DNA of 64,000 nucleotides. Origin: Lepidurus packardi (Eukaryota > Arthropoda > Branchiopoda > Notostraca > Triopsidae). Made by a program: the position numbers and the translations under genes. The notes below the pieces were generated by a model, which was not told the origin of the DNA, made no database searches, and saw only the letters and a list, made by a program, of their open reading frames with translations. Location: positions 6,076,001 through 6,140,000 of the forward strand of contig JAKZAN010000005.1 in NCBI GenBank assembly GCA_023053545.1, given 5' to 3'. Positions 33,201 through 44,288 of the stretch are shown piece after piece (position 1 is the stretch's first letter; each line of letters opens with the position of its first letter).

Positions 33201-36200
33201 TCCAGTTTTGCATTTTAAGCCCGGCTGAATTGGTTATCTCTGTTATTGCCTCACGCAAAGCAAAGAACGGCTGCAACTTTGGTTCAAGGGCGGTCAGTTC
33301 CCAGTTCTATGCACTGGGCAGGTATTCCTGCAACGTCTGTTCACTAGCGAAACCGTAAGAACGAGCAAAAGAAAAACGATCCCAACTGACGCCTTATTCC
33401 TTGAAAAATCGTACTAACCACATCTATATATGTTGGTAAGCCTTGAAGTTTGAAGGTGGAGCTTAAGCGGTTACTTTTAAATCCCGAATCTTACTGGAAA
33501 ACTCGAAGCAAATTTTAGGAATTAAGTAGATTCGGAATTTAAAAGTGGCTTTTAAGAACAGACGCTGTTGACGTCCTTTTTGGCTCGGGTTAAAACATAC
33601 CAAAAAAAGACAGCAGCATGTGTATGTGTGTATGCGTGTTTTCTGACGTCGGGGGTCTTGTGCCTTTTGCCATGAGGTAGAATTTAAATTTAACTCACCG
33701 CTGTCTGTGTCTGGCCCAGTCTACCTCGGTTGTGGATTCGAAACCGGTACGCGGAACTCTTTTGGAACAGCCCTTCCTTCTGAAAGTTCAAACTCGGAAA
33801 ATGCTTTGAAAACAAAACGTATTGTTTTTCTGTTCCTCCTTTTTTAGTCTTTTTTAGAGGAGATTTTTGGCACACAGTGCAACAAATTGGACTTCAAGGA
33901 AATACAAAATTGGGCTCTAGAATCTCCACATTTTAACTTAGTTTATTATTATTATTAAATTAAAAAAGAAGGTTCCGGAAGAGGCAATAGTGAACTTTCG
34001 AGTTTGTTTACACTGCTGCCAGGCTGAACCGGAGAATTTCACGTCCTCTAAAAGAAAATACTGTGTTTTTTGAGACCAGACTGGCACTATTCGAAATGGG
34101 AGATTTTTTTTAGGAGGTATATTTGTTGCTAGGCCAATAAGCTTGTGTTTTGAGAAACAAAGCTGGGTTCTGAATCTTTAATAAATAAAGTTTTTGTACT
34201 TTTGTAAAGTATTTTGAGAAGCGTTTTGTGGCGATTTGTAATGTGGGCGTGGCTTCGAATTTGACAAGACGAGGTCGTCCATCGTTATGCGTGGCGATGG
34301 ATTACACACCCGCAACGCCCCTTCATTTGTCTCGCGTGTCATTTTCATTGGGTATTTAAGTCGGAAGCTGAATTGTTAGGAATCATTCTTCTAGGAAGCA
34401 CATTAATCTCCAACCAAATGTACAGTAAAAAAACAGCATTACCCACTTATTGATGGGCACTATTCGTACAGTGATACAATGAAGATGTTGCAATGGATGG
34501 TGCAATGAAGATGTTGCAGTGATACAATGGATGTTGGACCCTTACAATAATCGTTAAACATTTTATGAACATCTCAGCCTTGATGAATGTTGCAACCACA
34601 AGTTACAATTACAGTACTAATAAAAAAAGGGGTTATTTGTTTCCTTATTCACTGACAAATTCTTATCAGCAAAGTTATTTTTGGTTCCCAGAGAGCTTCA
34701 TAAGATCTAAGGAAATTATATAATAGTCCAAAGAAATTCAAAGCCGCAGTGACGTCAGGACATGGTATTTATTTTATGTCTGTTACCTTGCCAAGCAAGT
34801 CTTAAGGCTGGATTTGTTATGTTCCGGTGCTCTTTTGGCATGCAGGCGCCGTTGGCCTGGACCTCGCGAACGCAAACTAGAGAAAGGCAAATAGGTTTTA
34901 TTCCTTGGCATTGCACTTGAATTGAACTTTTCGTGGAGAAAAAAGTTCGTATTTTTATGAAGAGTATTTTCCAAGCGTAGGAAATATTTTTATGAAGACT
35001 ATTCTCCTCCAAGCGCAGGAAAATGTTCAATAACGATAACGGTTCGTGACCGCTTCTTGTTGGGGCCGTTCAAGTCCCCGATCAATATCGGGACTTTCTG
35101 GTCCAGTTTTTTTTAACCTTTAAAGCGAAGAATTGGTTTCGAAAGAAAAGAGGTTTTGCGTAAAAAAAAAAAAAGAGTTTAGTTTTTTTTTCATATGATT
35201 AACTTCCCTTGGATGGATTTATTGGATCTAGGGAAGTTCTATGGGAATTTGTAGATCGTGAAGGAATTGTTTATGAAGAAAGTAACGGAGTTATGGGATT
35301 TGGGTGACCGAACTTAACGCTTCTGTGTTAGTGATCCAACAAAGTTTCTGTTACCTGGTGAATATGGCGGATGACCTACTTCTTTGAAGTTTGAATCGAT
35401 AGCGAGAGACCGAAGAATCGAGGGTTCCCTGCTTGGTTTAAATGGAAGGGAAAGCAAGGTCAAGGTAATTAGCCAGTGGCCACTTTGGTCAGTGGCAGAA
35501 AATAGGTCAGTTATTGAATCGTTGTAGGCGTTCGGTGTTCTACGCTTGATTAGCAAGTATGTCGGAACTTGTGGCGCTGGTCACGCAAAGGGAAGAAGTA
35601 GGGCGGGCTGACGGCACGGAATGGGTGAGCTAGGGGCGGGGTTTAAGTCATGATTGCTTTCTTTGGAAGGGCATATTTAATTATCAAGAGATCGTAGTTC
35701 ATTCTCTATAAAAACTGTTACGTGAGCTGTGGATTAATTGGAATTATTTTTATTTTTTGTCTTTCTTAGGTGATTGATTTTGGCTCGAGTTGTTATGAGA
35801 ATCATCGAGTCTACACATATATTCAGTCCCGTTTTTACCGCGCACCAGAAGTCATTCTAGGCCTTCGTTATGGATTGCCTATCGATATGTGGTCCTTGGG
35901 ATGTATCCTGGCCGAGTTGCATTTGGGGTACCCATTGTTGCCTGGGGAAGACGAAGCAGATCAATTGGCTTGCATGATTGAGCTTATAGGTATGTAACAA
36001 AAAAAAAATATTCCAAGTTTTTTTAGAAGTATTATTTGTTTCTATAATGATATTTTTTTTCCTTTTTTTAGGAATGCCACCTGCTCGCCTTATCGAGTCG
36101 TCCAAAAGGTCCAAATTATTTTTCAGCTCCAAAGGTTACCCTCGTTACTGTAACGCCACCACCCGACCAGACGGGAGTGTGGAGTTGTTAGCTGGGTCTT

Positions 36201-37649
36201 CAAGGCGGGGCAAAATGAGGGGGCCGCCTGGTCACCGCGACTTGGCAAAAGCTTTGAGAGCGAGGGGGCATGGAGCTCACGCTTCCGCGGCTGCAGCAGC
36301 TGCGACGGCAGTCGTTCCATCCACGGAATGGTCTGAAGATGAAGCCCTGTTCGTAAACTTCATTTCCCGTTGCTTAGACTGGGACCCAGAAACTCGTATG
36401 ACTCCTGAGGAAGCCTTGCGACATGGCTGGCTACGAAGGCGGCTTCCTCGTCTGCCTACAGCAGAAGGTAGATGGACAAAGAGCGCTTGGTCACTCCGCT
36501 TTTGTTATTTTGAAACGAATCCCGTTCTGTCTTGCTTAATTTCCAATTTGGTTGTTCTTGGCGAGTTAATTGCCTATTAGTGACGTCATTTGAACGACAA
36601 AAATAATCCAGGCTTAAAGGGTGTTGAGCAGTTTACGCAAATAACCGGAGTTTTTTTTTATGGGCAAGTTGTTTGTATTCAATAATGCATCATTGGAATT
36701 AGGGTAATCCATCGCAACAAGGTTTTAGAAGTTCGCATCTTAGCTGCCGCAGACCCCATTTTGCCCCTTCTATTATATTAAGTAGGGAAGTTTGACTTTT
36801 GAATGACTTTACTTTCTGGGAAGCGGATAAGCCAATTTTAGAGCGTCTCCTCAACAGTAGAATGAATCCACAAAGAAATGTAGGGATTAATGTAAGCCAA
36901 AGGTTTTTAGCTATCGATAGCCAAAAGCACGTTCTGATTCCGATTGTAACCAGGAAATATTGTAGGTTGATGTCACGGCAAGTTTTTTAGCTATAAATAT
37001 CTAAAAGCAACAGTATCGATTCCAATTTTAAAAAAATTCCTTGTGTTTATTTTTGAGACACTAGCGTACAAAAGTAGGAGCGTAGTAGATCATTTATGTT
37101 TGGTTTTTCTCCAGGAATGTGATAGAGGAAGATTTATTTTCATTGAAGGTTTATGAACTGTGCTAATTTTGTTTCTTTTTGTTTTTCGTGACTTTTGCAG
37201 AGCGGGCCTTGGCGGAGAGCCCGTCTAGGAACCCTGTAGCGAGTGGTTGGCGTACATCCAGTACGGGAAGTATAGTTTCTACTTCAGCGTCGACCGGTAC
37301 GGGAACCGGCCTGAGTAATGGCGCTTCAGGTGGCGGCGGTCGTGGCAGTGGTCAGACGAGCAACGCCAACGCCAACACAAGCAACGATGTAATTATATTG
37401 AGCGAAACGTCCAGTAATGGGTCGTCCAACAGCGGCTTGGTGAATGGGACCAACGGTGCTGCAGATGGCAACTCGGTCGCATCGTGGCGGCCCGTGGGCA
37501 CCCGCGTGTTCATGCGGACCAGGAGACAAGCGGCCGTGGAAGCAGCAGTCAAGATTAGCAACAGCGCAGGAGCGTTAGCCTGTTCGAGCAATGGATCGAC
37601 AAGGAGAACGTCGACGAGATTACCACAGTTAAACGGCGTCCAATCCTAA
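24289..37649 (+). CDS. DYRK2: Class II DYRK protein kinase (DYRK2/4 type)
   Basis: Four coding exons (24289-25572, 35770-35989, 36072-36467, 37201-37649) splice in frame to 782 aa. A low-complexity N-terminus is followed by the DYRK homology box, where [20 protein letters not shown] is nearly identical to human DYRK2. Kinase landmarks: glycine loop near 292-297, catalytic Lys near 314, HCDMKPEN (409-416, family consensus HCDLKPEN), DFG at 431-433 and the autophosphorylated Y-T-Y loop at 443-445. An Ala/His-rich insert follows [13 protein letters not shown] in the C-lobe, and a Ser/Gly/Asn-rich tail ends the protein. Class II DYRKs prime substrates for GSK3 and regulate the cytoskeleton and proteasome. 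The catalytic domain is split by a 10.2-kb intron directly before the DFG exon. Confidence 0.94.
26814..26956. repeat. Two tandem copies of an approximately 70-bp AT-rich unit
   Basis: The word TTTGTGCTTTATTTTTTAG recurs 69 bp apart, and both copies end in a similar GGAxTAATTT block. Local duplication inside the DYRK intron. Confidence 0.75.
29359..30361. repeat. Approximately 0.22-kb direct repeats flanking a TIR element
   Basis: Copy 1 (about 29359-29576) and copy 2 (about 30111-30361) share AACGATTARGATTCAAATTT near one end and GAAATTxACAGCATTA at the other. Copy 2 has a small internal insertion. They abut the inverted-repeat element at about 29573-30110. Confidence 0.75.
29573..30110. 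mobile_element. MITE-like element with AGGCTCCC TIRs
   Basis: The left end TAAGGCTCCCATATACCTTA and the right end (inverted) GTAAGGCTCCCGTATACTTT match with few differences. A TA (or TTA) duplication is possible at both borders, suggesting a Tc1/mariner-type relative. It is about 0.54 kb with no transposase. Another inverted pair, AGTGCACAACC and GGTTGTGCACT, lies inside. Confidence 0.65.
34465..34535. repeat. Degenerate tandem words GATACAATG/AAGATGTTGCA
   Basis: The words GATACAATG, AATGAAGATGTTGCA and AATGGATG alternate several times in about 70 bp inside the DYRK intron. Confidence 0.55.
34950..35022. repeat. Two tandem copies of an approximately 36-bp unit
   Basis: TATTTTTATGAAGA...CCAAGCG.AGGAAA occurs twice head to tail in the DYRK intron. 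Confidence 0.75.
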
Positions 37650-39906
37650 CGCCCATCCGTTTTATCAGAAAATTCTACTCTTGGGGAGAATTTTAAAACC
37701 TTAAAAACGAAAAGGAGAGGAGATAAACTTGGTTCATTTCCAAGTCTACGATTTTGGGGAGGGAACGAGGATATTGATATTCACATAGCGGAGAGAAACG
37801 GACAAAAGGAAGCGGAGTTGCTGATCTTGATTGATCTCCTTGCATTTTTTTTTAATACCTGTACACCTCTTGAGAAAAATTGGGAATGAAGTCGAGGAAT
37901 TGCAAGTGGACAGCGAGACAAGCCCCACCTTCCTGGCTTTTTTAAAAAACTTGATTGGAAAAAAAAACTCATTGGACTCTCTCTCTCTCTCGCTCTCCAA
38001 ACTCCTTTCCCATACTCTCTATGGAAGTTTTCCTCACATTTGGTGGTATTTTACGAAAGTGTTGAGACATAAACTCAAATGGCTGCATCCGGAACGCTCA
38101 TAGTTGATCTCGTAGTTTCAGCAATCTCGTCATAGGAATGGGCGACAAAGAAAAAAATAATAATAATAAATAAATAAAAATCGAGAGGCAGGATATTTTG
38201 TGGGGTTGGCCAAAAAGCTGCCCTTTTTAAGCTTTTCAACCGAAATATTCACGCGATTGAAATTTTTTTTCTTTGCAAAAAAACAAATTTGGCATTTCAT
38301 TGCGGGGTATGCGGAAAGTTTGCAAGCTTCATTGTCAAGAAAAATGTTGGTTAGGACTGAATTGTAATCCTTGCTACATTTCTTTGAATTTTTAGGAATC
38401 GTGTAGTCTTATAAAGTAGTGCATATGGATTTCTTGATATCAAATCCAGGGTGGTTAACCAGAAACTGTAATAATGGTCACCGTGACGAATTTTGCGTGT
38501 GTGTGAATGGGAAGAGATCATGCCGTGTTTTAGGGACAGTATTGTAGTCTTTTACTGCTCTAGATTCATTCATATTATTATTATTTAGATTTTCTTTTTT
38601 TGTAGTCTTTTTAAAAACAAAATTGCTTCCCGTTCATATTGGTACGGGGTTTTCTGTGACTTGAATTTTTTTTTTTTATTTTTTTATTTTCCAAACTGCA
38701 AAAAGAAGCAACTGGTTTTAATTAGTCGACTAGGTGGATTGTGAAATTCTAAAATTTTCGCTTTTTGTACTTCATTTTAGAGCGTATAAACACCACTTCA
38801 GGTCCTCAGCTATTTGATTTTTTTTTTATTCGCATCACCTGACCCATTTTCATGTTCCTAGTATGGCTTTTTTTACATCAGTGGACGGCGGGCTGTTGGT
38901 ATGATTTTTTTTTTTTTGTGATCGGTTTTTGAATTCAATCTACCCTCCCCTTCCATGCCATGACCATCGTATTTCTGCATTGATCGAAAATTGGGTAACA
39001 AAAAAAAGAATTCACTGCTGTTTTAGGAATCGAAGAATTTTAGGATGTCAGGTTTAGCAGCATTGATCAACTTTATGATAATTGTTGGTGTCATGTGCCT
39101 CTTATGTACTTTAGTTCTAGGCTCCTCCCTCCTCCCTGAGCAATGGTGTAGTTAATTTACTCTTGTCTTCTGTTTTTTTTTAGTGAGAAACTGTTCACGG
39201 AATGCCTGTCTTGTTTTTTGACCAAGTGTGTAGTAAAAATCCGGGGCGTCGCGTGAATAATGAACGAAAAATGCATACATGACAGTTCAGACTCGACGAA
39301 AAGCGCTGTTTAATTTTACTGAAAACCAGACTTGAGAAAGAGACTACGTTCTAGATTGTTTTTGGAGTGGCTTTGTAAGGTGCGGAATGAAGGTGCATAA
39401 ATTTTAGGAGAAAAAGCGTTCCGATCTAAGCGGTAATAAATTATCGTTAAAAGTCCATAATACTGACCCAAATTTTTTCTTACAGAATGAGATAAAGATA
39501 GGCCGGCGCCTGTCCAACGTCAGCGAAGTGACTGCCAATTTCCAAGGCTATTTTCATAGGCGGAAGATAGGTTCCCTAGACACCCTCCTCTCATGCTCAA
39601 AGTACCGTGAACAGTCGTACGACATAACTTACACCATTTTGAGGCATTTTGCGAGAGAGAATGGTGTCAGGGGAAGGATGTTAGGGTTTTATTACGCAAA
39701 AGACGCCACTTGCAGTAGGAAACAGTATAGGTTGCTTTGAAAAGCGCGCTTGTTTATTCGATTCGATTTACAGACTAGAAATCGATAACAGAAAGGCTTG
39801 TCCGGTTTGGTGGTGTTTTGATTTGTTCGTTCATGAAGAGTTGATTTAATAACAACTATAATTCGTGTTTAGTTGCGTTTTCTTAGTGGATTTGTATTTT
39901 AGTGCC
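37650..39906. other. DYRK 3' UTR and STRIP 5' region
   Basis: Long AT-rich stretch with T-rich runs and a (CT)n tract near 37977-37990, probably mostly DYRK 3' UTR. An acceptor (TATTTTAG) 6 nt before the STRIP ATG shows that STRIP has an upstream non-coding exon that I cannot place. I see no other gene. Confidence 0.45.
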
Positions 39907-42900
39907 ATGGATGACATGGGAGGGGCTCGCAGGGGGCCGCCGAAGCTTCGTGAAATTCTAAGAAGGCAAAGACAGGATTCTGAGGTAAATCTTTGCACTC
40001 TTTTAGTCAAAATTGCCAAACATAAATTTTGTTTTTTTAGTCTAATTCGGATTGCCCTGACTTGGAATTTATCTACGATGATGCTGATAAGCAAGCCAAT
40101 GAGATAGCTGAACTCTACAGCTACACAGAAGGTCCAGAATTCTTTGAGAACTTGAAAGTATGTTGCATGTCTTTGTTGTTTTGTCATGTTTTGGCTAACA
40201 TACTTTGTCTAGGCATTTGAAGAGTTGATGGAAGAATACGGTTTGATTCCACGCTGGCAAGCTCTTACAGATTCTCAGTATAAACAAGTGGCTATCAAGC
40301 TAGCAGATCATTTGGAGCTGTCTAACAAGACGTCCAGAATGAAGGCTGCCAGAGCTGTGCTGTACATCGTGCAGGTACTAATTCCTATCCATATAATTGC
40401 TTTTGTGACTGGCCTTGTTAGGGATGTTGGGCCGAAGTTCAGAGCGACACAGAACAGCAACAGTGGAGTATGAGAAATGTAATGATCGTTTACCAAGCCG
40501 GGCTCTTTACCTCCTTCGTAGAGCTGCTGAACATGGAAATTGAGTAGGGTTTACGCCGTTTCGCTCTCCCGTATCGTTTTCTTACGATCTTGTCTTGTTC
40601 CTGGTCTAGGAATAATGGAGCTGCATCTACTGCCATGCGAAAGTTGGCTGTAAGCCTGGCTGACAGCACTGACTTGCGTATAATCCTTTCGGTCTTATAT
40701 AGCATCATTGAAATGATGCGCTGTCCCCGTGATGATGACATGGACGACGATAAGAAGCTGCGAGCTGAGTTTCGAATGGAATTAAGTAAATGATTCTTTT
40801 TTCTTTTCCTTTCAAGTATTTATTTTTAAAAATGGTCTTATTCTGGGTAGCTAATCCGATTGGGGACGAGCTTTTGGCAGTTAAATTACTGGGCATGGTA
40901 ACACGATTTTGCGGCGGCTCCTGTCCCCATTTCCCGATGAAAAAAGTCCTGCTGTTGTTATGGAAAGTCCTCCTGGTTTCTCTCGGAGGGATCCAGGAAC
41001 TCAAGCGACTCAAAAGTGACACGTTTTAGCTTTAAAAGGAATTTTCATATTTATTTTTTTTATGATGAAAATCAATAGTCGAGTACCGCAGCCAAGCTGG
41101 TCTCAGTGTGGATTTTGAAGATACGTTGGAAATTACACGCACCATGAGAGCTGCCTCTCCCCCTGCCTCTGCTGCAGATTTATTGGAGTCGCAGAACCAA
41201 CGACCACCTGGTAGCATGGCTGGTGGACATAGACCCCTACGCCGAGTAACTTTCCTTCTTTTTTACGGGGAAAAGGACGATTTTAACGGAATATAGCAAA
41301 TAAAATGTAACTTTCGAAGCAGGGTTTGGTGAAGCAAAGCTCGTTAGATGATCCCATGGCATTGGAAATGTTAGAAAACCAAGAAGGACCTGACGATGAA
41401 TTAAGAGAATTGGAAGAACGGAGAGCTATGGAAGCTACTGGGGAAATTCCCCAACCACCTAGTCCTAGACCTTCCACGCCAGCTCCTAGAAAAGGTACTT
41501 TTGTTCGTATACTCGACAAACTTTTGACTTTTATATTTCCTTTTACCCGTTAAAGCACTGCCCTGGACGCCAAAGGTACGGCAAAAGGATATTGACCAGT
41601 TCTTAGACACCGAGCGGATGAAATTTGTGGGATTTCCATTACCGAATGATAGAGTTTCGTTAGCTGGACTGCCTCAACCTATCCATGAAGGATTTAATGT
41701 CCTTAAGAAAGTATGTTGATGTTTGCTATAGAATTGTGATTCTTGAATTCGTTGGAGAACTAATTGATGATGGGCATGTTTTAGCACATGTACGTATCGC
41801 TGACAGAGGTGCAGATAGATAAGGAAGATGAAATGATCCAGTGTCCATTCTCTAAAGCCAGCGAAGAAGTACCTGAGACCCCTACCGAAATCCTTTATCG
41901 AGTAAACGTACTTTTTTGTTTACTTATTATTTATTTTTTGGGGGGGAGAGGTATTGTTGGACAATGGATTTTGTACCGGTTCTAGTTTATTGGACATCTT
42001 TTTACAGGCAATGTTGGCCAGTTTACCCCAGTATATGATTTCGTTGTTGAAAATTTTGCTGGCAGCCGTTCCCACATCCAAAGCCAAAACTGATTCGATT
42101 AACATTATGGCTGATGTACTCCCAGAAGAAATGCCGTAATTTTTTTTCCTTTCATTTTGGCGGTTAACTTGAGAGAGAAAATAATTGTGGCTTTTAGAAT
42201 GACTGTGCTGCAAAGTATGAGATTGGGTATAGATGTTAACCGCCATAAAGAGCTTTTGGTGAAAGCATTGGCAGCCGTGCTTTTGTTGTTGTTGAAGCAC
42301 TTTAAGCTGAATCATGTCTACCAGTTTGAGTTCGTATCTCAGCACCTGGTATTCGCCAATTGTATTCCTTTGGTACTCAAGTTTTTCAATCAGAATATTA
42401 TGGCGTATGTAGGAGCAAAAAACAAGTACATTTTACAATAGTCTAAAGCCATATAGGTTCCTGATTTCTTTCTTATTGCTTAGTATTGCAATTTTGGATT
42501 TTCCGTCCTGTGTTATTGGGGACCAGCCAGAATTGACTAACGAATCGTTGGAAATTGGGTCCAATCAGCCCTATTGTTGGCGGAATCTCTTTTCTTGCAC
42601 AAATCTCTTGAGGATTCTTAACAAAATCACTAAATGGAAGCACTCGCGTGTTATGGTAGTTACTAAGTAGTTTTTCTTGCATTGGGGATTTCATCGTGGG
42701 ACATTATACTAGATGCTTGTTGTTTTCAAGTCGGCGCCCATTCTGAAACGGACTTTAAAGGTCAAGCACGCTTTACTTCAGTTGTATGTCCTAAAGCTTT
42801 TGAAAATGCAAACCAAGTATTTGGGGCGACAGTGGAGGAAATCGAATATGAAGACAATGAGCGCTATTTATCAAAAAGTTCGACATCGTTTGAACGATGA

Positions 42901-43303
42901 TTGGGCTTTTGGAAATGGTAATAAAGTTCGGAAGCAGAAATAAACAACAATTTTCTTGCAATTTTACACATTTTTAATTTATTAGATTTGGATGCCAGAC
43001 CGTGGGATTTCCAAGCTGAAGAATGTGCTTTACGGACGGCAGTGGACAGGTTTAATAATCGTAGATACGATAAAACAAATGTACGGACATCCAAATTTTG
43101 TAGAGAATTTTCCAGATAATAATTGTTTGATTTTCTTGAAGGATGCCGATTATGAGCCTGTCGATAATTGGTTGATTAGCGTATTGAGTCGCCCGGTTGA
43201 ATTGACGGACGAATTTAAGCGGCATTATGAGATCTGGTTACAACAAGAAGTGTTTCAGACATGCGTCGATTGGGATCAATTACTCTGCTCGCATATTTTA
43301 TAG
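39907..43303 (+). CDS. STRIP1: STRIP (striatin-interacting protein, FAM40), STRIPAK core subunit
   Basis: Sixteen coding exons: 39907-39984, 40041-40157, 40213-40374, 40422-40543, 40610-40785, 40851-41015, 41079-41245, 41323-41494, 41556-41710, 41785-41901, 42008-42135, 42198-42425, 42484-42655, 42713-42917, 42986-43080, 43142-43303. All join in frame to 806 aa (human 837). The N1221 domain is recognised by [13 protein letters not shown] and [11 protein letters not shown]. The C-terminal DUF3402 domain has [34 protein letters not shown] and [20 protein letters not shown], nearly identical to vertebrates. The linker has the conserved [14 protein letters not shown] scaffolds the PP2A-striatin-MST/GCK STRIPAK complex, acting in Hippo signalling, cytoskeleton and endosome traffic. 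A weak GTGACA donor ends exon 6 but the alignment supports it. Confidence 0.96.
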
Positions 43304-44145
43304 GCGAAATATAAAGAATGTTTAGTCGTTCTCTCGAATGTTAATTTTTTAGTGTACTAGCCTACTTATAGGTTAGTTTCTACTTTGAGCTGCAAAACTT
43401 TTCTTTTTTTTTTTAAAGTCAGTGTGCTTCTTAATGTTTGTGGATTATAACTTATCTTTTCACTTCTGGATACGTATTGCAAAAGGGAGTCTTTAACCGT
43501 GTTACTTTCAAATGCGATCTGTATTGAAGGTTTATTTAAACATTTTATGGAGTATATTTTCTTTGGATTAATTTCTTTCTCTTCAATATTTCCATCCTAG
43601 GTAATTACATAGCTGCTCGAGAGCGCTCCAAAATCCACGAGTGAAGAGCGCTTTTTTTCGTTTTCTATTTTTGGCGAGCGCAGAGCGGTGAACGCAGCGC
43701 TTGTCTACTGTGGCGCCATATACCGGTTGAACTTCAAACTACATGTCCCCCGTCATTTTAGAGACCAGTCGGTAAGAAAGACTATTTGATTTTTACAGAT
43801 CCGTGATCTTCTTTATTTTCCCCAACGACGTCGTTTTTGAATGCAGCATGGAGGATACGACTGTGAATAACACGATTTTTTAGAAATTTGCGTTTTATAT
43901 TGAAAGTTCGTTTTTCTATGTGCGTTTTAAAACGAGCGCTAGCGCCAGCCGCTCGTTTTTTAGAATTACGTGCGATGAGCGGGTGCCCTCGTGAAAAATG
44001 CGGTGTGAATCTATCTTCTATGGCTATGTTAACCAACATGTTCAAACATAAAATGGACTCTTCGATTAGGGAAAGAAACCAGAAAGCTACTTTGGAAAAA
44101 ATTCTAACAAGTTCTTACCTCGACTGAGCGAACACGTGGATCCCC

Positions 44146-44176
<31 letters not shown>

Positions 44177-44288
44177 AAAAGAAAAGAAACAGCAACAATC
44201 TTGAAAACACGGCAAAATCCCAGCCGGAGCGCTAAGGGACCCAAAAGGAGTGAAAGCCTGTAAACGGAATGGAAGTTAGTTACTAACA
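43304..44288. other. STRIP 3' region and spacer
   Basis: Holds STRIP 3' UTR and a compositionally different segment around 43640-44000 (GAGCGC-rich words). Two overlapping small ORFs there (minus 43782-44045; plus, ending 44127) are basic and unrecognised; I cannot support either as a gene. Confidence 0.4.
44142..44180. repeat. C(25)A(14) homopolymer block
   Basis: A run of 25 C is followed directly by 14 A, about 110 bp from the LINE 3' end. A common site of replication or assembly error. Confidence 0.9.

Larger units (their letters stand above)
25573..35769 (+). other. 10.2-kb DYRK intron
   Basis: Donor AAG|GTGAGT, acceptor TTTCTTAG. It is about two orders of magnitude longer than most introns in the window. 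It holds several repeats listed separately and no nested gene I can support. ORFs inside lack family resemblance. Confidence 0.8.

Noticed and set aside
39528..39740. 70-aa plus ORF before STRIP
   Set aside because: Starts at GTG, no resemblance; an acceptor near 39485 may instead belong to a UTR exon.
43782..44127. Small basic ORFs on both strands
   Set aside because: They overlap each other, the plus one starts with a non-ATG codon, and I could not match either to a ribosomal or chromatin protein despite the basic composition.
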